Shown here piece after piece: positions 11,046 through 22,336 of a DNA stretch of 64,000 nt. Under the pieces are notes generated by a model. It was given only the letters and a program-made list of their open reading frames with translations. It had not been told where the DNA came from and searched no databases. The translations under genes and the position numbers were made by a program. How positions within the stretch are numbered: the stretch's first letter is position 1; each line of letters opens with the position of its first letter. The stretch is from Cordilura impudica (lineage: Eukaryota; Arthropoda; Insecta; Diptera; Scathophagidae). The stretch spans positions 108,428,972-108,492,971 of the forward strand of contig OY821517.1 of assembly GCA_963682025.1 (NCBI GenBank), read 5' to 3'.

Positions 11046-13480
11046 TTATTGCTCTGATCTGCGGATTAATGGCATACCTTACAATAGAGATAAAAATCTA
11101 TTCGATATATTTCAATCCATTTGTGGGCTTCTGCAAATTAATGCACCTGCTATAAAATCAATATATCGCGTTCAGAATCAAAACTATAAAGTAAATTCCT
11201 TTTTTTCCTGATGCCGTAATTATGGTGAAGCTTTTCTCTCCATATGAAAAAAATTTTATTTTGAAAACTTTTGCAAATTTTCGAATAATTAATAAGTCTA
11301 CGCTAGTTTTAGATCATATTGGTCTTGGTGCGAATCGTTCTTTTTATTTAAATGAAAATTTGACTTCCACAAAAAAAAAATATTGCAGTTGGCGATAAGC
11401 TAAAAGAAAATTTAGCAATTACACTCGCCATTTACCAAACGTGGTTTAGTGTATATAAAAATTGGTAAGGGTGATCAACCAGTACGAGTTGATTCTATTG
11501 ATGAACTAAATAATATGTTTCGTAATGATAATGCTTATTGCCAGAACTGGTGTCGATTGTTTGCTGATGCCATGTTTATATTATGGATATCTACGAATTC
11601 TAATGTTTATGTTTATATTTTTTTAATTTGTATTTCTAGAAATTTCTTGGAAAATTAGAAATATGCATGCGTTGTTTTTTTAACAAATCATTTCTGATTT
11701 TATGACAAATTGTTAAGGAAGTACAACATATAGTTCCAGAGATGTTACTTCTGATGTGGTTCATGTACTTTGTAAGCAGAAAACTGGTTTAAATATTTGT
11801 CACATAAATGCGCAAATGGACGAGTTTTCCTTTACATTTGAAAATTCAGGTGTTTTGTTATATGTGTACCTAAGACTTGTTTTTACCTGCTTGTTAGAAG
11901 ATATTAATATATGTGGTGATTTCAACTCAAATCTTTTAGTGGAAAATTATTTGGTAAATAATATGGAAACAGTTGGACTTTATCCAACAAATACAAAAGT
12001 TTCAACCCATTTTTCAACTACAGCAAACACGCTACATGGACATAATATTTGCTGGCGATAAAGAAAAAGTTTTATTATATATTATCAGATTTCAGCGTCC
12101 TATTTTTTTAAACACGACTTAATTTTTTTTACCTTTGATTTCCAGATCCAACTTACTATGAATGATGCCACATATTATAACTTTAAATATATGGATAATA
12201 ATGTCAAAGCTTTTGATTCAGCAAATATTGATTGGAATTCAATTTACTGTATGCTATCTGCTAAAAGTCAACTTAACTTCTTAGAAAACAAAATTAAGCA
12301 AAGTTTCAATATGTCTGTTCCGGTGAAAGCTGTAAAAAAGCTGATTTAGTGGTGATATTAAATCTGCAATTGCTTACAGAGATAGAGCTTTTAGTCGTTG
12401 GAAACGTTTCAAAATTGATTCACTACATGAAGAACATTGTAACGCATGCAGAGAAGTAAATCGAGCTATTGAGAGTGCTAAATCGACACGACTTCCAACA
12501 GTGCCCTTGAATAGTAATTTTTATCATCAACCTATCAGTGAGCAACTATTTAGCTTTAATTGTGTAACATAGGATAATGTACGAAGAAGTTGCCTAGCTG
12601 TTAAGTCAAATGCTGTAGGATTCGATAATATTCACCCAAGGTTTTTAAAAGCTAGGAAGTGTTGTTACCATATATCACATTCATATTCAACAATATCATA
12701 ACTAAAATTACTTTTCCTGCTAATTGGAAGTACGCTAAAATATTAGCTACACCAAAATCTCATTACCGATCAATTTCTATACTACCATTTCAATCAAAAT
12801 TATTCGAGAAACTACTGCATACATAAATAGTAATGGTTTATTTGCAAGCAGACAGTTAGATTCCGGGCTAAACATAGTTGCTTTACTGCGCTTATTGATA
12901 TCGCGGAGGAAATATGGAGTAATATTGATGCTGGTTTCGTGTCATTTCTTGTTTTACTAAATGGAATTCTTTGTATGAAACTGCAAACTTTGGTTTCTTA
13001 TTGGATCGTAAACAGTCAGTCTTTATTAATAACAAAATATCACGACCTCTGCCAATATCGAAAGGTGTTCCTCAAGGCTCAATCCTTGGTCTTTTAATTT
13101 TTACAATATATGTCAACGATTTACCAGAGCAACTAATGTAGAGCAGTGTTCATACCTGTGCTGATGATGTTCAATTATACATATGTACATACGTATGTAA
13201 TAACAACAAAAATAGAGATGATGCTTAAGTAAAGAAAATGAGGATTTAAACCGTGTATTCATGTGGGCTTCATCAAATTGCCTAGGTGTTTGGTGTTAAA
13301 TCCAAAATCCAAGAAATCAACTTTTGAACCGGAAGTTATAATAAACAACCAAGCAACTTAGATTGTAAGAACAACAAAGAATCTTGATATAATTTTTAAT
13401 AACAATCTTACATGGACTGATCACATAAACACAGCTGTTGGAAAAACATATGCTATGCTACGGTTAAAACTCGGACCACC
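11046..13480 (+). pseudogene. Jockey/CR1-like non-LTR retrotransposon: ORF1 C-terminus, endonuclease, reverse transcriptase
   Basis: Continues the element begun at 6140. ORF1 C-terminal part (11050-11560): CSDLRINGIPYNRDKNLFDI, CGLLQINAPAIKSIYRV, VMVKLFSPYEKNFILK-like sequence and YVYIKIGKGDQPVRVDSI. ORF2 follows: endonuclease start GLNICHINAQ (~11790), an internal deletion, then the endonuclease motif INICGDFNSN (~11915). The RT portion (12350-13480) contains SNAVGFDNIHPRFLK, GVPQGSILGLLIFTIYVNDL (~13060-13130) and ADDVQLY (~13160, the catalytic Asp pair, preceded by Cys instead of the usual Tyr/Phe). It ends with IVRTTKNLDIIF and WTDHINTAVGKTYAMLRLKL. Many stops and frame changes make it non-functional. 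The 3' end is lost at the junction with gypsy sequence. Confidence 0.75.
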
Positions 13481-13484
13481 ATGC

Positions 13485-14414
13485 TTAGGAAAATTGATTA
13501 TTGAGAAAATTCATTATTTATTCCATCCTGGCTCTAGATCAACTAAAAATTTAATTCAATCTAAATATTTTTAGTTAAAAATGAGAAAAGATATAAATGA
13601 GTGGGTTGCCAGTTGTCACTATTGTCAGAGTTCCAAAATTAACAGGTACACAAAATCTAAAGTTCAAACTATTGAAATCCCAAAAGGTTGTTTTGAACAT
13701 ATACATATAGATTAAGTTGGTCCTCTCCCTGTTTCGAATGGCTATAAGTATATCCTGACAATTATAGATAGATATTCACGGTGGCCAGAAGCTTACCCTT
13801 TGCGTGATATTAGAGCACGTTCTGTTGCAAAGTTATTTGTTGAAAACTTTATCCCGCGCTTTGGTGTACCAAATAGAATCACTGCTGGTCAAGGCACTCA
13901 AATTTTTTTTAAAGAATTAACATCATTACTTGGGACACGCAAGATACATACTTCACCTTACCATTCGCAGGCAAATGGTATACTCGAACGATTCGATAGA
14001 CAACATAAATCCGCTTTGATTTCATCATCAAACTCTATAAAATGGTCAGAATTGTTACCATTTGTTCTATTGGGTTTGCGAACCTCAATAAAAGAAGATC
14101 TGAAATGTTCTCCAGCAGAACTAGTTTATGGCCAAGCTCTTCGACTACCAGGAGAACTGGTAATTGAAGGTAATACTGAAGTTCCACTCGAAGAAACTTT
14201 ATGGAAACTTCGCGACTATTTTTCTGTGGTGAGATCGAAAGTTGTTTATCATAATGTTGACAAACAATTTGTTCGAAAATATCTTTCACCATGTGATTAT
14301 GTTTACGTTAAAGCTCACAATATCTCAGGGTTTAAACTTCCATTCGAAGGACCCTTTCGTGTCAGTGATAGAAATAATAAAGTTTTTAAAATTCAAAAAG
14401 GAAATTTGATTTAA
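13485..14414 (+). pseudogene. Ty3/gypsy retrotransposon integrase, inactive
   Basis: Reads through an HHCC zinc-binding region (IHYLFHPG ... CHYCQSSKI, 13500-13640, one stop), the catalytic core and a GPY/F-type C-terminal module (LPFEGPFRVSDRNNKVFKIQ). The last 204 codons from 13800 are open. Core landmarks are FEHIHID (first catalytic Asp, followed by a stop), ITAGQGTQ, where the usual second catalytic Asp is Gly, and NGILERFDRQHK with the catalytic Glu. Loss of the second Asp and the stop mean it cannot integrate. Only this 3' part of pol remains; no LTR was found. A DINE copy sits immediately downstream. Confidence 0.85.
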
Positions 14415-14474
14415 ACTTGTTACATCGATCAAGTTAAACCAGCATTAATATCAGAGAAAAATTTTAATAATAAA

Positions 14475-15257
14475 ACAAGTAAGAAAATTATAGTCGGTCT
14501 AGACCGACTATACGATACCCTATACCATGCGTTTAGAAACCCTATCTCTTAGACGCAACTAACTGGACATAGAAAATAAGCAAAAACCAAATTTTAGTGG
14601 GATTTTTATTAATTTTTTTGGCTGCAGATATGAAAAAGTTCATATCGGATGCTATATCTATATGGAGACTAGGCCCAAAAATGGACCGATCCTGACCATG
14701 TTGGGTAAAGTCTCTTGTATTTTGCAAAAATATATACAAACAAAATTTGAGAAGAATCAGTGCAATATTTTTGTTTTTTAATAGATTTAAGTGAAGATCG
14801 GGAAGCAACTCTATATGGGGCCAAAATGATCAATTTCGGACTACTCCTTAATGGATGTAATGAACGCATACAAACCCAATTTGAGTAAGATCTATATGAC
14901 AATTTGGATCTTATGGCAATTTATGTCGATTTCATAGGGGTAATTTGTATGGGGGCTAGGTCTGAACATGGACCGATTCTCACCAATTTAAATAGCGTTC
15001 ATCCCATGGCCGACAAAAGCGCACATACCAAATTTCATTAAAATATATTCATATTTGCGACCTGCAGTTTGATTACAAGGTTTACATGGACACACAGACG
15101 GACGGACGGACGGACGGACGGACATTGTTAAATCAACTCAGAAAGTGATTCTGATTCGATCGGTATGATTAAAGATGGGTCTAGATCAAATATTTTTGGT
15201 TGTTACAAACAGCAGCACAAAGTCATTATACCCAAACCACATAGTGGTATAGGGTAT
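14475..15257 (-). mobile_element. DINE element, full copy
   Basis: Complete inverted copy from ACAAGTAAG to GGTATAGGGTAT, with a pure GGAC/GTCC microsatellite near 15098-15123. It follows the gypsy integrase remnant. Confidence 0.9.
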
Positions 15258-15412
15258 AACAAATAACAGATCCTGTAAAAAAGCAACTTTCTGTATTAAC
15301 TAATTATGCAATTAGTATTTAAGTTATATACCACTTATTTATTTCTGTTTTTACTGGGATGGGAGTAATGTAGAGTACAGTATTACTGTACTCCCTTTCA
15401 AAAATTATTTTT

Positions 15413-16087
15413 ATACCCTATACCACTAAGTGATTTAACGATGTCCGTCCGTCCGCCGTCCGTCTGTGTGTCCATGTAAAGGTTGTAATCAAACTGAAGG
15501 TCGCAAATATGAATATATTTTAATGAAATTTATTATATAAGCTTTTTTCGGCCATAGGATGAACGCTATTGAGAATCGGTCCATGTTCAGACCTATCCCC
15601 CATACAAATGTCCCCTATAAAATCGTCATAAGTTGCCATAAGATCCAAATTATCATATAAATCTTAGTCAAATTGTGTTTGTATGTGTTTATTACATCCA
15701 TTAATCAGTAGTCCAAAAATGGGACAACTCTCAGTCATAGGCCCCACATAAAGCTGCTTCCCGATATTCACCTAAATCTATAAAAAAAACAAAAATATTG
15801 CACTGATTCTTCTCAAATTTTGTTGTATATATTTTTGCAAAATACAAGAGACTTTACCAAACATGGTCAGGATCGGTCCATTTTTGTGCCTAGTACCCAT
15901 ATAGATATATCATCCGATTTGAACTTTTTCATATCTTCAGCCAAAAAAATTAATAAAAATCCCACTCAAATTTGCTTTATACTTATTTTCTATATCTAGT
16001 TAGTTGGGCCTGAGAGATAGGGTCTCTAAATGCATGGTATAGGGTATCGTATAGTCGGTCTAGACCGACTATAATTTTCTTACTTGT
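15413..16087 (+). mobile_element. DINE element with 5' internal deletion
   Basis: Starts ATACCCTATACCACTAAGTG and jumps straight to ATTTAACGATGTCCGTCC, losing about 110 bp of the left part (the GGTTTGGGTATAATGACTT region). The right end is complete, ending ACTTGT. Confidence 0.88.
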
Positions 16088-16214
16088 TTTTTTTATGTAA
16101 AATGTATTGTTCTTTTTGTCAATTTTTATGAAAATATTTTTTTTAATAAATTGAACATTTTCGTTGGATTTACCTGTTTAATACATAAAATAAAATAAAT
16201 AATATCTCCACACT

Positions 16215-16610
16215 TGCAAAAACATATATAATGCCAACTTTGTTATACGGATGTGAAGTTTTTTCGAGCTGTGATTATACGAGTTACAATACATTGGAGA
16301 AAGCTTATAACGCCATACTGAGGTATGTTTACGACCTGTATGGAGTTAATTTCTGTGATTTACTAAAAATACGAACCTTGACTTTTTGACATAAAATTAT
16401 ATTTACCCGTGAACCTTCTCAACTTTTTAATAGAATATCGTTCACTCGACCTCGCAGAACAAATGATTTAATACCAATTAGAAATCGAACACTAATGACA
16501 GTTTTTTCTTAATTCATTCGCCTTTGGAACTTCCTATCTTCAAGCATTCAGTTCATATGCAATGCAATACAATTCAAAAAGGCCCTCTTTAATTTCCATA
16601 ATTAATTGGT
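16215..16610 (+). pseudogene. Jockey/CR1-like retrotransposon 3' end (RT C-terminal region)
   Basis: Reads as IMPTLLYGCEVFSSCDYTS, YNTLEKAYNAILRYVY, DLYGVNFCDLLKIRTL, KIIFTREPSQLFN and IQFKKALFNFHN with stops in between. The same C-terminal domain occurs at 48626-48886 on the minus strand (LIPVLLYGCEIFANCDNDDF, FTKEPDYL), so both come from one family, probably that of 11046-13480. Confidence 0.7.
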
Positions 16611-16646
16611 TTTCTATTTTAAATCGTTTTTTCAATAATTAATTAT

Positions 16647-17406
16647 AATATATACCACTATGTGGTTTGGGTATAATGACTTTGTGCTGCCAACTACCAA
16701 AAATATTTGACCTAGAACCGTCTTTATTATTCCGATCGAATCAGAATCACTATCTGATTCGATTTAACGATGTCCGTCCGCGTGTCCGTCAGTCCGTCCG
16801 TCTGTGTGTCCATGTAAACCTTGTAATCAAACTGCAGGTCGCAAATAACAGTTTATTGTGCTGAAATTTGGTATGTAAGCTTATAGCGGCCATATGATGA
16901 ACGCTATTGAAATTGGGGAAAAGAGGTCCATATTCAGACCTAGCCCCCATACAAATGACCCCTACGAAATCGACATAAATTGCCCTAAGATCCAACTTAT
17001 CATATAGATCTTACTCAAATTGGGTTTGTATGCGGTTATTACATCCATTAATGAGTAGTCTAAAAATTATCCCTCTGGGACAACCCTCACTCATAGGCCC
17101 CATGTAGAGCTGCTTCCCGATCTGCACTTAAATCTATCAAAAAAAAAAAAAAATATATTGCACTGATTTATTTTTCAAAATATAATTTACTTTACTAAAT
17201 ATGGTTAGGATGGGTCTATTTTTTGACCTAGTCCACATATAAATATAGCACCCGATATCTGCAGCCAAAAAAATTAATAACAATGCTACTCAAAATTGGT
17301 TTTTGCTTATTTTCTATATCCAGTTATTTGGACCGAAGAGATATGGTTTCTAAACCTTGGTATAGGGTATCGTATGGTCGGTCTAGACCGACTTTAATTT
17401 CCTTGC
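16647..17406 (+). mobile_element. DINE element, diverged copy
   Basis: Starts ATATACCACTATGTGG and ends GACTTTAATTTCCTTGCT. It is more diverged than most copies, with a deletion in the CAAATTTTGTTTGTATATAT block. It lies directly after the retrotransposon 3' end. Confidence 0.85.
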
Positions 17407-18385
17407 TACTATGTACCTAGTACTAATGCTGTACTTTAATTATAAGATTGTTTCTTGTTGTATGAGATTTCGAAATAAATAAATTAAGTAAAATAAAAAT
17501 AAGAAAATAATAATGACATATCCATATCTACGTGTATCTATTAATTTCGTGTACTTTTATGGTATAAAATGCTTATCATAACTAATAATATTAAAAATAA
17601 AATCAAGATTTTTGTGAACATAACTTTGTCAGAGAACTTAGAGCAGTGGGTTAAACTAATGCAGTCAGTCCCTATAAATAGTTTTATGAATAAATATACA
17701 CAAATTGTGTGCAAACACATACAATAAATTCATACTAGTGGATATAAAAAATTCTTTCTTGCTGGTTTTTGGATGTTGGCCAAAATTTTAAAAAATGTAC
17801 ACGTACGTGGCAAACCGCAAAAGTAGTTAAACAAATACAAATAAAATGTAAACAAATACATATGTAATAAAAAATAAATAAATAAAAATAAACATACAAA
17901 CCCTTGCAGATATGAACATCACTACAATCCGTCTGTGGACAGGCAGACTTACTAACAATAATAAAAGACATGATATGCACACTTGTACTAATGTAGTATG
18001 AGAAACGCAGACATACCCACAATTCTACCTGTATTTGAATATAGTTTCCATTAAACCCATATATTTGATGTATTTCAGCGGAAATTATGCTTTCATACAG
18101 ACAGTTTATTATGTGGGTGCATGTTTTGTGTCGATGTGTGGTTTGTTATAAGTACTAAATGTACTTCCATGTAAAATGCCATGTTTGTATGCCAAAAATT
18201 TATGTAGAACGACAATATAAGCGGTTTCAAGTATTGCTCAAGTACTTTATGTATTAAGTAGTGGTTTTTACTTTATTGGCGTGGGCAAATTTATAATTTA
18301 CTAAATGAAATTGAACAGGTTTAGGAGCTGATCTTTTTTCATATTAAGCGTGGTAGAAAAGGAGTCCATACTGCGAAAAAAGTAA
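17407..18385. other. No gene recognised
   Basis: AT-rich sequence with AAAT/AATA simple-repeat patches near 17460-17510 and 17870-17890. The open frame at 17735-18022 on the minus strand is low-complexity, rich in Tyr/Phe/Ile/Cys, and not recognised. Confidence 0.5.
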
Positions 18386-18800
18386 AAAACCATTCAACTT
18401 TTAAATTTTAATAATAAGAAAACTAAATAAGCATTAAATATTGTTTAAGTTGGCAACATTTAAGATATCCTTTGCTGTATGCGAACGATTTGGCATCGAC
18501 TTTACCAACTTTGAAGAATCCTCTTTACTTATTTTACACCCACTCATCCAAAATGGTGCTTTTCAACATTTCCTTTCAGGTTATTTTATGATGACGGAAT
18601 CTGCGCTGCTGTAAATCTCACAAATTCTCTTTAAGATTAAGATCGGGTGATTGGGATAGTGATTTCAATTTATATTTTTGTATCGTAGATAACCACAGCT
18701 TGATATTTTGGATCATTATTATGTTGAAACCAAAAATATTTTCCAAGGCCCAGTTGGTGAGCGTTTTTTTTTTTCATTACAGACTTATCCATTATAGACT
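18386..18800 (-). pseudogene. Tc1-like transposase, C-terminal part
   Basis: On the minus strand this reads HQLGLGKYFWFQHNNDPKYQ, with NNDPKY corresponding to the DNDPKH block that carries the second catalytic Asp. LKSLSQSPDLNLKENL follows, corresponding to the SPDLNPIE block with the third residue (Glu mutated to Lys in the aligned position), then RFRHHKIT. Frame changes and stops break it. The N-terminal and middle parts of the same kind of protein lie at 23137-23480 and 22100-22336 on the same strand and in the right order. I take all three as one gene interrupted by two insertions. Confidence 0.7.
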
Positions 18801-19147
18801 TACAGTCTAATTCATAAACACTTTTTAACAGCTTAATAAGCTGTTAATAAGAAACAATCGGAAAAACAGTATTCATAAACACAAAATAGCTTATCAAACG
18901 CTTAATAAACGTTTGTTAAATATGAAATTTTTATTGTGGGCTTTACCCTACTTTAAATCTTTCATAAAATGACATTTCTCAATGTTTATTTACATTAATT
19001 GGTCTAGTTAAAATAAAATTACTACTTTTGTTATTATTTCAATAAAAAATAGATAAATCTGTTTTAAATAAATAAAAAAAAAAATGGATTTGATTAATTT
19101 AATTGGAAGAATTGGTAGTATAACAAATTCTACGACTTCTAGTTTTT

Positions 19148-19949
19148 ATACCCTATACCACTATGTGGTTTGGGTATAATGACTTTGTGCTGCTGTTTGT
19201 AACAACCAAAAATATTTGACCTACACCCATCTTTAATTATACCGATCGAATCAGAATCGCTATCTGATTCGATTTAACGATGTCCGTCCGTCCGTCCGTC
19301 CGTCCGTCTGTGTGTCCATGTAAAGCTTGTAATCAAACTGCAGGTCGCAAATATGAATTTATTTTGATGAAATTTGGTATTTAATCTCTTATCGGCCATG
19401 GAATGAACGCTATTGAAATTGGTGAGAATCGGTACATGTTCAGACCTAGCCCCCATACAAATGACCCCTATGAAAACAACATATATTGCCATAAGATCCA
19501 AATTATCATACAGATCGTAGTCAAATTGGGTTTATATGTATATGTTATAGCCATTAATCAGTAGTCCAAAAATGATCCCTATTGGACAACTCTTAGTCAT
19601 AGGCCTCATATAGAGCTGCTTCCCGATCTTCACTTAAATCTATCAAAAAACAAAAATATTGCACTGATTCTTCTCAAATTTTGTTTGTATATATTTTTTC
19701 AAAATACAAGAGGCTTTACCAAACATGGTCAGGATCGGTCCATTTTTGGGCCTAGTCCCCATATAGATTTAGCATCCGATATGAACTTTTTCATATCTGC
19801 AACCGAAAAAATTAATAAAAATCTCACTCAAATTCGGTTTATGCTTATTTTCTATATCCAGTTAGTTGGGCTTAAGAGATAAGGTCTCTAAACGCATGGC
19901 ATAGGGTATCGTATATTCGGTCTAGACCGACTATAATTTTCTTACTTGT
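19148..19949 (+). mobile_element. DINE element, full copy
   Basis: Complete copy from ATACCC to ACTTGT, flanked by T on both sides (GTTTTT| and |TTATATTG), as expected for T^T insertion. It is nested in the 18803-22099 element. Confidence 0.9.
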
Positions 19950-20128
19950 TTATATTGTAGCTAATTACAATGAAGTCCTCATTTTCCTACCATTAAGGTC
20001 TGCCCTTGATAGTTTATTTTCCAGTGCATAAAAAATAAGTCCAAATATTGGCAAACATTTTCTGTGACTCCAAATCACTAACAGCAACAATAATAACTTT
20101 TCGGTATTGTGGGATAAATTACTTTTGT

Positions 20129-20537
20129 CTTATGCCGATTTCTTTTCTGACAAAAAATGTCGCCCTTTTTTTCCCTTTTTTCGAAAAATCTATTTTTTTA
20201 CATATTCTGAATTAAGAGCAACCTTATCTTATAAATCAATCGAAAGGTCTCAAAGTCGAGCACTCGTAAATCACAAAAAATTCCAGCCTTTGACTTCTTT
20301 CAAGTCATAGTGTGAGAATATTTCCCCATTGTTCCCCTTTTTTGAATATTTTCAACCTATGATTTCCTAGAGGATAATAATCAAAATTTGTTTGCATTTA
20401 TGAATACAGCCCTTTGAGACCTTTCGATTGATGTATAAAATAAGGTTGCTCTTCACTCCGAATATATCAAAAAATAAACTTTTCAAAAAAAGTGCAAATA
20501 AAATGCGACATTTTTTATCAGAAAAGAAAACGGCATT
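20129..20537. repeat. Foldback 1 (short palindrome)
   Basis: Left arm 20129-20255 (TTATGCCGATTTCTTTTCTG ... CGAAAGGTCTCAAAG) and right arm 20412-20537 (CTTTGAGACCTTTCGATTG ... GAAAACGGCATTA) are inverted copies of about 125 bp around a ~155-bp centre. It abuts foldback 2 on its right. Confidence 0.75.
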
Positions 20538-21531
20538 AAGTGGAGTTTAGGGGCAACTCACCAAACAGTTTCAAATTCTCACCAGTTATAAGACATTTTA
20601 TTGCGGTTCTAGAAAAATATTTTTTTTCGGTGGTCGAGCCTATTTCCCTAGTTGTGGACTTCCGAAGTTTTGACATGGACTTGTATATAACTGTGTCATT
20701 TAGCATCGGATTTCAGCGATATATATATAATTTGAAAGCTTGCTTGAGTGCCTTTTATTTGATAGTTTTAAATTTAAAATCTATTAACTCCTTATGAACC
20801 TATTTAAAATTTTGTATTTTTGTAATAGAGTTTTTTCTTAAATATGGAATTATCTCGTAAACAGACATTCATCATGTGTGGTTTTACGTAAATTGAATAA
20901 AAGCTGGGTCCACTAGCTTCATTTTGATATATATTTCGACCTCCTTAACCTTTCAGGACCGGATATACTATCATTTTTTTACGGAAATTAACCCACTAAC
21001 TACTGTTTTCAAAATATTATGAAAATTTTTGATAAAATTTTTCTGCGGCGTTTATAAAGACTGAAAAAATATACAGAGGAATTAACCCACTAACAAATAT
21101 ATTTTCATAATATTATGAAAATTTTTGATAAAAAATAAGAATATATATTTCGAAAAAACTAAAAAGTGTAGGTAAAATCCGTAATATATCCGGTCCTGAA
21201 AGGGTTAAGAGGTCGAAATATATATCAAAATGAAACTAGTGGACCTAGACGTTATTCAGTGTAAGTAAAGGTACACATGATGTATGTCTATTTACGAGAT
21301 AATTCCATTTTTAAGAAAAAACTCTATTACAAAAATATTAAATTTGAAATAGGTTCGTAATTAAATTTAAAAATATCAAATAAAAGGCACTCAAGCAAGC
21401 TTTCAAATGATATATATATATTGCTGAATCCGAAAAAAAATATTTTCCTAGAATCACTCCAAAAGCCCCTACTTACCCCCCCCCCCCCAAAAAAAAAAAT
21501 AAAATCGGAGCGTTGCCCGTAAACCCCACTT
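20537..21531. repeat. Foldback 2 (long palindrome with a MITE at its centre)
   Basis: Outer ends AAGTGGAGTTTAGGGGCAAC (20537) and, on the minus strand, CAAGTGGGGTTTACGGGCAAC near 21531. Arms share GCTTGCTTGAGTGCCTTTTA, AATAGAGTTTTTTCTTAA, GATAATTCCAT/ATGGAATTATCTCGTAAA and GATATATATTTCGACCTC. The right arm is about 90 bp shorter because of a deletion near 21450. The centre is occupied by 20949-21204. Confidence 0.8.
20949..21204. mobile_element. TTAA-flanked MITE (piggyBac type) at the palindrome centre
   Basis: TTAA at 20945-20948 and 21205-21208 flank a 256-bp unit with inverted ends: left CCTTTCAGGACCGGATATA, right (minus strand) CCCTTTCAGGACCGGATATA. Duplicated TTAA and ends starting with C runs are the mark of piggyBac-superfamily MITEs. 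The interior also has two direct copies of ATTATGAAAATTTTTGATAA. Confidence 0.7.
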
Positions 21532-21552
21532 GTTCCGTACTTTTAATTCTGA

Positions 21553-21632
21553 TATTCAATTGATATTTTCTGAAATTCAATTGATGTTTTCTGAAATACA
21601 ATTGATACTTTCTGAAAATCAATTGATATTTT
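21553..21632 (+). repeat. Tandem repeat, ~21-bp unit
   Basis: Four imperfect units of CAATTGATATTTTCTGAAAT occur in a row, each differing by one to three bases. Confidence 0.8.
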
Positions 21633-22099
21633 TTCACATATAAATAAAAATTAATTCAAAACAAACCAGTGTTGTTAATTTTCTATGCCATATTCGTTAT
21701 TCGATTACTAATACGTCGAACAAATATGTGTAAAAAATAATTTTTTTATTATATTATTATCATTTGTTTACAAATATCTTTTGTTCCTTTATTAAAGTAA
21801 AGTTATTTTTCTACAAAAACTAAAATAATTTCTAATATAAAAGAAAATAAATAAAATATTATTCAATTACCGAGTAGATGATTTATTTATTTTATTCATC
21901 ACTACCAACAAACTGACAACTAGAGAGGACTAGTGTTGCCACCACAAAACTGTAAATCAAATGAAACGTTTAATAGCTAATTTTCTGTTATTACATGTTT
22001 ATGAATAGTGTTTTCTAATAATGGTTTTTAAGACAAAATCCGTGTAATAACAAAAGTATACTTTAGAGGCAAAATAAAGTTTTTTATGCATTAGACCGT

Positions 22100-22336
22100 T
22101 ACTAAATACGGATTTATCAAACCGGTTTTCTACCATTAAATCCCAAGCCATACTGTCACCTTCACAATTTTTAACCAATGATTTTCTTTACTTAGTGCAG
22201 TTCCACTTTTTCTAAAAACTAACTTTCTTCATTTAATGCCGAAAATGTAAAACTTGCTTTCATCTGAAAACGAAGCACATTCCCAAAATTCAGGAGCATT
22301 GTTTACATACTCATTTCCAAAATTCATGCGGTTTTT
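22100..22336 (-). pseudogene. Tc1-like transposase, middle part
   Basis: The minus strand reads NRMNFGNEYVNNAPEFWECA, SFSDESKFYIFGI, RKLVFRKSGTALSKENHW and a GEGDSMAWDLM stretch like the GGGSVMVWG block of Tc1 proteins. FSDESKF carries the first catalytic Asp. It is contiguous at its right with the DINE copy at 22337, beyond which the N-terminal part resumes. Confidence 0.75.

Larger units (their letters stand above)
18803..22099. mobile_element. TIR element interrupting the Tc1 gene; holds a DINE and two foldbacks
   Basis: Left end TTACAGTCTAATTCATAAAC (18800-18820) matches the minus strand of the right end (GTAACGGTCTAATGCATAAA, 22083-22102). A second inverted block inside shares ATTCATAAACA and AAAATAGCTTAT/AAATTAGCTATT. 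Without the nested DINE (19148-19949) and foldbacks (20129-21531) the element would be about 1.1 kb and non-coding. Adjacent to the ends, CAGACTTATC and CGGATTTATC resemble each other and may be an imperfect target duplication. The class is uncertain. Confidence 0.45.
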
